Assembly: GCF_954871325.1 (NCBI RefSeq)
Contig: NC_088778.1
Coordinates: 3,505,743 to 3,569,742 of the forward strand
DNA length: 64,000 bases
Direction of reading: 5' to 3'
Source: Gordionus sp. m RMFG-2023
Lineage: Eukaryota; Nematomorpha; Gordioida; Chordodea; Parachordodidae
The position numbers were made by a program, and so were the translations under genes. Below, in pieces: positions 40,675-50,466 of this stretch. The stretch's first letter is position 1, and every line of letters begins with the position of its first letter. Under the pieces are notes generated by a model, which saw only the letters and a list, made by a program, of their open reading frames with translations, was not told the origin of the DNA and made no database searches.

Positions 40675-41740
40675 CTAATTTTATTTTGACAACACAAATA
40701 ATATCTTCAGTAAATGAATATTTTTCAATTTTATGGATTAAATAATATATATTTATTTTTTTATTCAACCATAATTATATTGATAAATTAATTTATGAAT
40801 CTTTAGAATTATTATTTTATTTTCAGTAAAATTTTGTTATATTTAATGTTTTAGCTATCACATTAAGAACAACTCAACTAACAAGTATAATTTAATATTT
40901 GTGAGTAAAAGGATGTTAATAATTGAATTTAAATAATCAATAGTTATAATTTAAATAAATTATTTTATTAAAATTTTTATTACTTTCATATAAATATTGT
41001 CTGTAAATCATTGTTAATTTTTTTTTAGCAACAGCAACACAAACAAAATCTTCAACAAGTATAAATTTATTTCAAATATTTCAATAATATATAATTATTT
41101 TTTAATCAACCATATATATTGATAAATTAATTTATAAATCTATAGAATTATTATTTTATTTTCAGTTAATATAATAAAATTTAAGTTTTAGCTACCACAT
41201 TAAAAACAACAGATCGACCAACAAGTATAATTTAAAACATATGAATAAAATTTGGAATGTTAATAATTGAATTTAAATAATCAATAGTTATAATTTAAAT
41301 AAATTATTTTATTAAAAATTTTATTTCTTTCATATAAAAATATGGTAAATCATTGTTAATTTTTTTTAAGCAACAGAAACACAAACAAAATCTTCAGCAA
41401 GTATAAATATTTTTCAAATATTTCAATAATATATAATTATTTTTTAATCAACCATATATATTGATAAATTAATTTATAAATCTTTAGAATTATTATTTTA
41501 TTTTCATATTATTATATTTAATGTTTTAGCTACCACATTAAAATCAACAGATCGACCAACAAGTATAATTTAAAACATATCAATAAAATTTGGAATGTTA
41601 ATAATGAATTTAAATAATCAATAGTTATAATTTAATTTCAGTTAAATATTATTATATTTAATGTTTTAGCTACCACATTAAAAACAAAAGATCGACCAAC
41701 AAGTATAATTTAATATTTATTAGCTAAATTTTGAATATTT
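40675..41740 (+). repeat. 340-bp satellite, about 3.5 monomers (X4)
   Basis: Markers lie near 40880, 41217, 41562 and 41694. The last spacing is only about 130 bp, so one monomer is shortened. Diverged relatives of the same monomer are seen at about 9600-9800 and 33510-33700 in Y, and at 4440-4700, 15185-15450 and 36190-36450 in X. Confidence 0.7.
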
Positions 41741-42689
41741 ATTTATTAATTGGATTTAACCAATCGATAGTTTTACTTACAGGGTTTCCCATTCAAAAAA
41801 TGACCCAATCAAAAAACAAAAAGGTCCAATAAAAAGGGATAAGATCCGATAATATAAAAGGGTTACGATCTAAAGGAAAAGTGTCAATTTGAAAGGAAAA
41901 GTGCCAATCAAAAACCAAAATTTTTCATTTAAAAAAAAGGAAAAATGTCAGTTTTTCTTAAATTTGTATATTTTTTTTCTACCCTTATTTTTATTTCTTA
42001 CTTTTTCCAACTCTTTAAGTTATTTTTTTAAAAATCTTTTCTCAATTTTTCTTAAAGATTATTTTTAAAGAATGAGAAAGAAAAAAAAAATTATGAAAAA
42101 AGATTTTTATAGTATAAATAAATATGTTAATACAATTTTAAAGGAAAACACAATACATCTTTAGGAAATAAAATATAAATTTAAACAGCGTTATAACAAT
42201 AACACTGTGTGACAAATTTCGACTTGATTTTTTGGGTGAAAATAAAATAAACATGTTTTAGGACTTTTATGCCTATTCTAAATCCGTTGTCAGTTTTTTT
42301 TCTAGCATATCAGGTTTTTTATTTATGTGGCCAAAAAAATCATTTTTAGCACTTTTTGAAGATTTATAACTTCGGTTCTAGTGATCCCTACAACTACAAA
42401 AATATCTTAATTTTTGCATCAAACCTTCCTTATATTTATTATACATTTTTTTTTATAAAATCCTTACTCAATTTTTAAACAGCCTATATTTTTTAAATTT
42501 ACCTATTTATAAAATCTTTTTTAATATACCTTACATTTAATATATTTATTTATTGTTTCGTTCTCTTCGCTCACTGCACACGGTACGATTCCCAAACAAT
42601 TTATTTTAAATGAAATAGTTATATTTCTCATATTTAAATAAATATATTAAGCTAAGCTGTTGTATGCATATTATATTATACCGGATAAA

Positions 42690-43068
42690 CAACCGACGAA
42701 ATTTCAGGATAACAAATTTTCTTCTTATTTTTTTTGTTAAACCCAAATGTACTAATCGAGCAAAAATAACTATCCCACGAATGATATCTTGCTACGTGCC
42801 AAAATGCAGGTTTCGAATAAGGCAAATATGACCGTTTTCCATTTACCCATGAATTAAAAGAATTATAAAATGTTTTTCATATGTAATTAGGGGCAAATAG
42901 TTTATCCAAATCGCAGAGTGGAATATTGTAATAAATTTCATAAATCCTTTGAATGATTGGAGAAATTAGACATTTTCGTGCGGGCTTAGAGACACACTTT
43001 AAACAAGGGACCTCGGCATTAATTTTTTGTAGAATATTATATAAGGAGGGATAATATTTAAAATCCAA
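42690..43068 (-). pseudogene. zinc-binding-like protein fragment inside T (Y3 copy)
   Basis: The minus strand reads EVPCLKCVSK, then ARKCLISPIIQRIYEIYYN, IPLCDLDKLFAPNYI, with the downstream YPV half in altered form toward 42690. It is the third copy of the same fragment. Residues such as CLKC, SPIIQ.IYEIYYNIPLCDLDK and NYI are constant across all three, while the surrounding DNA varies. That could reflect coding origin before spread. Function unknown. Confidence 0.5.
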
Positions 43069-43359
43069 TTAAAAAAAAAATTAATGAAAGAAATTAAATG
43101 TTTATGAAAAATTAAGCGCGAAAAAGATTAATTCTTCTCCTTTATTCCTACTCGTTATTTGGCATTATTACTTAAAGCCCATACTACGAGTTCAAGCTAC
43201 TCCATTGGAAAATCATATATTTTGATATAAATTCATTAAAAAAACAAATATTCTTAAATACATCTAAAAAAGATAAATATTAATAAAAAATATAAAAAAA
43301 TTACCAATTATTGCATTTTAAATGAATTTTGCTTCAAAAATGCTCAATTTAAAAAGTAC

Positions 43360-43542
43360 AAATTAAAAAAGTGGGTACAGATATTTGATTTTGGTATTAA
43401 TTGATTATAAATGCATAAAATATTACTACAACTAAAAAGAAAAATATTACCTTAATTTTGCTTTAAAAATGCTTTATGCAGAGAAAATTCAATAAAAGTG
43501 TACAAATTAGTTCGAAAATATCTGTACCGACTTTTTTAATTT
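43360..43542. repeat. 183-bp hairpin element nested in T
   Basis: The arms are AAAAAAGTGGGTACAGATATTT (one base trimmed on citation would not change the match; 43365-43386) and the inverse AAATATCTGTACCGACTTTTTT (about 43517-43538), differing at one position. Flanking AAATT/AATTT extends the pairing. It is absent from the T pieces in Y1 and Y2, whose right halves are lost, so insertion cannot be dated. Confidence 0.6.
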
Positions 43543-44011
43543 AAAGATTTTGGTTGAATCTTCATGGCATAGAGTACTTTTGAAACCTAATTAGAATTAA
43601 TATATAATCTTGAGCATATTTGAAGCAAAATTATATAAAATTTATCTTCTAAAGTTAATAATTTTAATGGTAATTTAAATTGAAAACTTAAGACCCCCAA
43701 AACAAAATTCTTACCATATTTCTCAAAAACTTATCGATAGAAAATTATAGAAATTAGTAAATTTATAAAGAAATATAAGTTTAACACTATCACCAATTTT
43801 CAGGGATTTTTATTAGAAACTCTTTCAAATATATCCGTATAAAGACCTAAATTTTCATTTTTGAGATTTCAAAAAGTTGTCTTTATACGGTAATATTTTT
43901 AAAGCTTGACGTGTAGGGAAAAATTGGAAAAAGGATTCGAACTCACCGTCAAATTCTGCACCGAAACTTGTTTTTATTTTCTTCTCCCATTTTTCATGTC
44001 ACACAGTGTAA

Positions 44012-46279
44012 TCGATTAATTTAAATAAAAAGTCGGCATATTAATATTCTTTCCTCCGATAACCCTCAAGACATTCTCCTTGACCGTGAAAAGAAGCGTT
44101 GAAGGAACATGAAGTCCCTTGTCAGCTAATTATTTTTCAAGGCTTTTCTTAAATTTGGCCGGGATCAAGTTTAAGTTAGAATAACTTTGTGATACTCATT
44201 TCAAGTTCTAGTTTTTAATACCTCACCCCCCCCCCCTTCCTCTTTCCAGCAAAGGTCAATGCATTAAGACCAATAGGGAATGCTTTTATTTATATATTTA
44301 TTAATTAGGACATTCTTGAATCAATTGATATTATATTTTTAATAGTATAAAACCCAATAATATATTCATGTTTATTAAAATAAAGACCCGTTAGAGTTTG
44401 ATGGTATAATTTTATTAATCATTTTATTTTATAAATTTATGTTTAGTAATTATAGGAAATAAAATTATAGAAAAATATATAAATAAATGAATCAAGAACA
44501 TAAAAGATTATTTAAATTATTTCATATTTTTATTAATCCTCGTTCAATCATTAATAATACCTATATTTTTTAATAGGAACTGATTTTGTGGTTTCAAAGT
44601 TGAACCTCAACGAAATAAAAATAATTCAGGTAAATCTTTTTATGAATTTTAAAAACCATATAGCAGGGCTGGGGGAAAAAAATTTACAAAATACTTTGAA
44701 AATTTTTTCTAAACTAAAATTTACAAGTTACAAAAAAACACACAAAAAAAACCATGCATAAATATTTTTTAAAAATAAGAGAAGAGAAAATATTAAAACA
44801 AATATTTAAAAAACGAAAAGTAAATTGGAAAAAGTACGAAAAAAAAGCAATTACACTTAGATCATGAGAACAATTATATTTTTTTAAAATCCAGCTATTG
44901 TTTTTATATTATGAAAGAAACTTTATTAAAATTTTATTTTAAATTTGGGTAAAAGGTGATGCGATAATGTTCAATAAACAATCGAAATTATTTTTTTTTA
45001 AAAATTAGATATTATTTTTATGATAACTATAACAATATTCCGTCAAATCTCTCTTAAGACTAACCCTAACCCTAACCCTATTAATCTTCGCCTTGATTAT
45101 TCAAGAGTCACTTATATTTAAGCTTGGGTCTCTCTTTATAACTAACTCTGTCTATCATTGGATTCATTAATTCCCTTCTCTCAGCTGATTCAAACATATG
45201 CCAGATTTCCTCTTTTACAGACCATGTTAGCTAAACCCCAGATCATCTGGGATCCTTAAATTCATATTAAGATTGTATTCCACTCTATAAAGCCTCCGTC
45301 GCATATCTAAAATCAAGCCTTCATGATAACGATCTCACAGTTTTTAATTTACTACATGATCTAAGCATCTATCTGGTTATGAGTTTAACCATACCCTTCA
45401 ACAACCTCTGTTTGTTTCTTTCCGGATGTAATGTCCTCAATTTCTTGATCTAGGGGTTAGCTTCCGGTTCAATTACATTGATCCTAATGCACAATCCATT
45501 CTTACTCATTGATACCCATTTCCTGCTCCATTAATACCGAGTATTCTTTTCTATAAAAAAAATCGCAAATTTTATTCGATAAGTTTCTAGATATTATTCT
45601 TTAAAATAATTGATTATTTCGATTATTTTATAAAATATTTTTATGCAATATACCAGTGATGCACAGAATTAAATCTAATAACAGATATTACACTGACTTT
45701 CAATGAAAAAATTATAAGTTTAAGTGTAAATTTTTTTCTTCTTTAATGTATGTTCGAATGAGAATTTGTTCAAAAGAACGATAAAAAATAGGAGTAATTA
45801 CATTTAAAATATTTTTTTTTATATGATGTTCCAATTGAATTGATAACAAAATATAAAAAATGTTGTATACATATCCGTGTGAAAACAACGAAAAACCTGT
45901 AATTACTTTTTGATACAAAATTAAAATTGAAATATATATTTTTTAACTAACCTATAATTATTGCATACAATAAAAGTATTCAGTTATTTAATTTCAAATA
46001 AACTACTATTAAACCCTGCTATGTTTCTTAATAATAAGCTTGTAGGAGATTATATATATATATATATCAATTATTAAATTTCTAATTATAGAGATAAAGC
46101 TACAAAAATAATTTAAAACATTTAGATAGCTGTGGGGTTTAAAATTTTGTATTTTTCAGAAATACTGATATATATTTGAAGTCATTATCTTAATTTAAGA
46201 CAGTTCATATTTTAATTTTATTTATTAATCTGTATTCCATATATATTATGAATTTATATTATTTATTTTTATTTATTAG
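44012..46279. other. no gene recognised; end of the repeat domain
   Basis: This is single-copy-looking AT-rich sequence. A 12-C run lies near 44226. The segment 45060-45560 is less AT-rich and has short protein-like stretches (for example LIQTYARFPLLQTMLAKP near 45180) but many stops in every frame, so no gene is called. Confidence 0.5.
45060..45082. repeat. short telomere-like tract
   Basis: Just over three copies of CCCTAA (complement of TTAGGG). Many arthropods use TTAGG, so this hexamer form is either chance or an interstitial trace; it is too short to interpret. Confidence 0.6.
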
Positions 46280-46311
46280 GGTAAATGTGCAACAAAATAT
46301 GAACAATGCTG
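46280..46311 (+). other. candidate 32-bp exon
   Basis: It is preceded by a pyrimidine-rich TTTATTTTTATTTATTAG acceptor and followed by GTATTC, a weak donor. It is open in the frame VNVQQNMNNA plus one base. Its phase joins exactly with the candidate exon at 46445 (G plus GA makes a glycine codon). Very short, so chance is possible. Confidence 0.25.
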
Positions 46312-46444
46312 GTATTCAATAATTTTAAATTTATATACCTATATATTTATTCAACAGGAGTAAACCTATATACACTTTTATGCTTGCCTGTAATCTTACT
46401 GGTTAATTAATTTCTATTTGCATAATATAATAAATCTATTTTAG

Positions 46445-46533
46445 GAGGAGCTGAAAATATTCCCATTGAATATGATGATGATGAAAAAGAATCCAATTAT
46501 AAAACAATAACTCTTCCTGCTAAAAAAATTGTT
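46445..46533 (+). other. candidate 89-bp exon
   Basis: It is bounded by CTATTTTAG and by a consensus donor GTAAGTG. One frame is fully open, giving an acidic peptide containing PIEYDDDEKESNYKTITLPA. The other two frames have stops. No family is recognised. The Tc1/mariner fossil begins about 80 bp downstream, so a following exon would have to lie beyond it. Confidence 0.35.
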
Positions 46534-46615
46534 GTAAGTGTAATATATTTCATGAAGATATTTGTAAATTACACCTGTTTGTTATATACAGTAAAATGAG
46601 TGTCATTATTAAATA

Positions 46616-47575
46616 TACAAAAAATGGAGTAAATAAAGTAAGATTTTATTTTAATTTAAAAATTATTAATATAAATCAATTATGAGGATTACCTTATTAA
46701 TGTTGTTCGCCATAACCCAACTCCAAATAGATTTACATGTTATTATAAAAGTTAGTTAAACTATAAGGAAGAGCTGAATAATATTCCCGATAATTTCATC
46801 TCTTAAATTAGGGCGGGGATTAGTTGGTTCCTAGATAATTATTTTTCAAGACTCCAAAAATTTTTTTGATGGGATTCAGCTGAGGTGAATATGGTGGTAG
46901 ATATTCAATCCTACCTTTATAAGCATCGATTAGATGCTCCTTTAGATAAATGTATTAACCATTAATAATTGCATCCGGTTATAGGATACGAATAAGCTCT
47001 GTAATACCACATTATAAGCTCCTTTGATTATTTTATAATGGATTACCCCTCCAATTCCAATTTTTCAAAGTGTACTTAAATTTTTACTTTGAGGATGGGA
47101 TTTTTATTATTGTATGGCCCAAGCTTAGATTGGCACAACATGCAAGTTCATTCAATAAAGAAAGCACTGGCACCCAAACTTAATTAGTTTCTCTCAAGAT
47201 CAAAAATTAATCTAAGAAATATAAGTTTTCTCTTGGGAAAGATGTTTACATAAAAGATTCGACGAATATTAACTCTCCCGATAGTATTCTACAAGGCTCC
47301 TTGCCAGCTCTTTTTTTTATACCAACCTATATTTTTGATATATTTACTATTGGTGTCTTTCGTTTATTATACTATCAAGGGGCACATTTTCTATTTTAAA
47401 ATAATTTGTAAATATTTTAATACATTTTTTTATTTTATAAATTAAATTTACAACATAATTTTTTTTTATTATTTAAACGTGATGTTTAAATCTTAATAAA
47501 TTACTTGTCCATATTTAATTTCAATATTGTGTTAAATTAAAATAAAATCTTACTTTGTATACCCCCTATTTGCGT
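46616..47575 (-). mobile_element. Tc1/mariner-type transposon, about 960 bp, degenerate
   Basis: Long inverted ends are seen: AAAGTAAGATTTTATTTTAA at about 46635-46654 and the inverse TTAAAATAAAATCTTACTTT at about 47537-47556. Looser outer parts (ACAAAAAATGGAGTA against ACGCAAATAGGGGGTA) lie near TA dinucleotides. The inner ends are kept better than the coding part. Terminal repeats plus a DDE-type coding remnant on the minus strand support the class. Confidence 0.7.
46780..47230 (-). pseudogene. Tc1/mariner-type transposase remnant
   Basis: The minus strand reads IEYLPPYSPQLNPIKKIFGV followed by LKNNYLG, the classic YLPPYSPxLNPIE neighbourhood of the third catalytic residue. Here the glutamate position of NPIE is lysine. 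Upstream, RMQLLMVNTFI lines up with the usual VMDNxxIH, so the second aspartate is replaced by valine. Several stops and shifts lie further upstream. Inactive. Confidence 0.7.
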
Positions 47576-47576
47576 T

Positions 47577-49095
47577 AATAACCAAATGCTAAAAGGTCAA
47601 ATGTGAATGATAATGTTCAAATTCTATAGATGCTTCGCATAATTTTCACATTTTAGACTATTTTCCTAATATATAAAATATATTTTAGCAAATCCATTTA
47701 TTAGTACTTCTACGGATGAAATAAACATAATATTCTTTAACAAGAATAAAACCTGAGAAGTAATATAATAATCCCCTAGCTTCTAGATTTGCTAAAAGAT
47801 ATACAATCTTTAGTTGCGTAATATTTCTGGATAAAATATTGAGTTAACAGTTTTTGAGAACCGACTCAATTCGAGGAGTTTAACACACTATAGAGAACTT
47901 AGCACCTCTAAAAATAGATTGAAAGTCCTTTCTAATATGTTAATAGAGTTGATACCATCCACTGATTAAATTGTACAAATTAGTTAAATTTCAAGGAAGA
48001 ATGAATTTTACATTATAAATTCATAATATGCGTCTTAATTATATTTTTTTCACCATTTTAATGCACCACATTTTTTTGTATATGATTATATATGTCGTAT
48101 TGGGATATGGAATTCCTGCGGATGAGAAATCACTATCTCTCAATGTTAAATAAATTACTAAGGGGGAATTTTAAATTTGAAAAAACAATTTTTATTTGAC
48201 CAGAAATACATTCTGATACATATAGAGTTCCAAACACTGTGAATTTTAGATACAATTGTATCATGACCTTTACAGTCACACTTAATTTATTTTTTATTTT
48301 TTATATAGATCTTTACATACGAATTGAAAATAGAAAAAAATTTAATGATAAATTTTGTTTACAATTTGGAGGGAATTACCCAATATATGCTAGAATACAT
48401 TTAGAATCAAATCAGATTTTCCAAGCAAATCGATTTCATTAAAATAACATTAAATTGAGATATTTCGAATCCCCAATGCATTCCAACATTATTTAAATGC
48501 TTAAATTTTTTAAAATTATTTTCTTTCAAACTCCCATTTTGAGACATTTATTTTATAGTTAATTCATATGCCGATTATATAAATTAAATATTTTATCATT
48601 AATTTATATTTTAATTTTTGTATACTAGAAATCACCAATATTTATTATAGCCACTAATCATAAAAAACTAAAATATTTATTAAATAACTCCTTAGATAAT
48701 TATTATTTAAAAAAATTATTTATCCTATCCTCCTACCTTCATAACAAATTTCTGCTTACGCGCTTATAGAACTTTTTTACATAATGATCACCTCTAGATA
48801 AATTTAAGCTTAAATCAAACCTTTAGCTAGCAAAGCTTTATATTTTGTTAGAAAAAGAGCAAACAAACCATTAATCTTTCTGCCATTTTTTTTTGGTGAT
48901 ATCTTGAGGTTCATATATTACTATGTTAGCTAAAATCATGATTTAGAAGCTTTTTTAAAAAAATGTGCGAAATCAAGTGTTTTTATCATTACTTAAACAA
49001 CCCCGTGAGATTGATTTATATTCTTAAATATTATGAATGTAATCATTATTTATTTTTTTCAACCGTTTATAAAAAATATTTTTTTGAAATTTTAA
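47577..49095. other. no gene recognised
   Basis: AT-rich intergenic-looking sequence. A 67-codon frame at 48239-48442 has low-complexity composition dominated by F, I, N and Y and no motif; I do not call it. Confidence 0.5.
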
Positions 49096-49251
49096 AAAAA
49101 GATTTACCACAAGGCGCCTGTATTAGCCGAAGATCCAATAAATAAGGATAAATATTGTCAAGTATCTGAAGTTTCCTTAACTAAAACAGACTTTTTAGTA
49201 ACATCAAAGATTGTTACTTTAGAATTTAAATTTAACGATAAACTTAAGTAA
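49096..49251 (+). other. 51-codon protein-like open segment, possible terminal exon
   Basis: It is open from a stop at 49093 to TAA at 49249. After a few A-rich codons the peptide runs KAPVLAEDPINKDKYCQVSE and continues with SLTKTDFLVTSKIVTLEFKF. Its balanced composition (D, E, K, S, T, V) is unlike the I/N/K/F/Y-rich random frames nearby. There is no methionine start; a splice acceptor could be the AAAAAAAG at 49101. Family unknown. Confidence 0.3.
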
Positions 49252-50364
49252 AAATATTATGGTTTTCATAATTTGGTGGTGGGAATAAGTGAATTTAATA
49301 TTACATTTTTTTTCTATAAAGGTAATTTAATATTTTAATGTCTGTTTTTATTATTGGATATCTTAAAAAAAAAATTAAAAATAAACATTGATTGTAAATT
49401 TTTTTTTATTTTCTTTTCTGGTACATTGGTCTAGGACCTGCAGTCCTCTATATAATTATGAACGGTTTTTTTCAGAAGTAGTTATTTTATGAAAAATGAA
49501 GTTTTGAATAATTTTGCATCTTATTTTTTTTTAAAAAAATAGAATTTCAAGAGTGTATATTCCATAAAACTATATTACATATTTCTTTTTTTGTTAGAAA
49601 ATAATTATTCATCACAAATATGCTTCTCAGGAAAACTTATAAAATTAAATTTGAGAAGAGATTGCTTTCATGTGTTATATTTTATCTCAAAAATGTTATC
49701 ACGAGATTCTCACCACTCATATCTAAGTTTTAATGAATGCTAACAACTCGAGGTAGCCTTTTGTATTTCTTTTAGAATATGGGTTTAGGGTTCTGGCATA
49801 ATGTTTCTAGCCACTCCTCCTAAAAATAAATGACGTATCATATAGTACAGTTTCAAAATTATGAAGGACCATTTAGACCAGCCCTTTCGGACACATTTGA
49901 TTTAGAATTAAGCTCTTGTTTAGCCAGAATTTAGGATCGTTCATACGGTAATTGTCAGAGAATTGAATATGGGTAGTAAACAGAATGTCTTTTCCTCGTT
50001 TTCTATTATTTTGACCTTGTCTGTTTCGATTGAAAAATAGTCATTGGGCATTCGCATTTGTATGTAAATTACCATGAAACTCTTTGGATATAGCTTAACT
50101 TTGTTATCAAGAAGATAAACTCGACAAAATAGTTATAGCTCCATAATATAGGCATAGGATATATTATGATAGTAAACTTTTCTGCTAACAGGAAATGTCT
50201 AAAACACTTTGTTGCAAATAATATTGCTCGATTACGACTACGATTCCGTAAGGTGAGACATTACCAATTAAGATAACTGGGTTTTTTTAAAATTTATTAT
50301 AGATAAAACTTTTGGAGAAGCAAGTATTCGATTTAATTTAAAATAAATTTAAAATCCTTTCGAA
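49252..50364. other. no gene recognised
   Basis: AT-rich sequence without coding motifs or recognisable repeat ends. Confidence 0.5.

Positions 50365-50466
<102 letters not shown>

Larger units (their letters stand above)
1719..42202. repeat. 40-kb nested tandem repeat domain (units X1-Y1-X2-X3-Y2-X4-Y3)
   Basis: Landmark strings recur in the same order along the domain. The phrase TTCAGGAGGTAATTTTTTT occurs near 3800, 5815, 14550, 16580, 24105, 26130, 35560 and 37525. The phrase GCTAAGGCCT occurs near 6400, 17150, 26700 and 38090. The phrase ACTTACAGGGTTTTCC occurs near 7110, 21630, 31050 and 41775. From these I read X1 1719-7260, Y1 7260-12174, X2 12175-21726, X3 21727-31142, Y2 31142-about 35200, X4 about 35200-41880 and Y3 41880-44008. 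X itself holds a 2-kb internal duplication (3550-5560 against 5590-7000). A roughly 1-kb ancestral monomer is suggested by the phrase CTTCATGTTAGAAAATAT recurring more than ten times. X1 lacks the block matching 17240-20345. No intact gene lies inside; open frames there are short and explained by fossils listed separately. Confidence 0.85.
42203..44008. mobile_element. T-family DNA transposon, best copy, 1,806 bp, TAA target duplication
   Basis: The termini are CACTGTGTGACA at 42203 and TGTCACACAGTG ending 44008, a perfect 12-bp inverted repeat. Looser inverted similarity follows (GGG.GAA.AATAAAA.ACA.GTTT). It is flanked by TAA on both sides (42200-42202 and 44009-44011). A 3-bp TAA/TTA target duplication is typical of PIF/Harbinger-type elements, but no PIF transposase is seen, so that assignment is inference. 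Cargo: a minus-strand CxxC-type coding remnant (42690-43068) and a 183-bp hairpin element (43360-43542). It probably depends on an unseen autonomous relative. Confidence 0.8.

Noticed and set aside
6485-41740. CRISPR-like array
   Set aside because: The repeats are contiguous 340-bp monomers, not short repeats with unique spacers, in an evident animal genome.
1719-44008. A single giant virus-like element such as a Polinton
   Set aside because: No capsid, ATPase or polymerase-B motifs were seen; the structure is explained by tandem duplication plus insertions.
45060-45082. Interstitial telomere marking a chromosome fusion
   Set aside because: Only about three hexamers, in the TTAGGG form instead of the usual arthropod TTAGG; too little to support the idea.
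48239-48442. 67-codon plus-strand frame
   Set aside because: Low-complexity composition as expected by chance in AT-rich DNA; no splice signals or motif.
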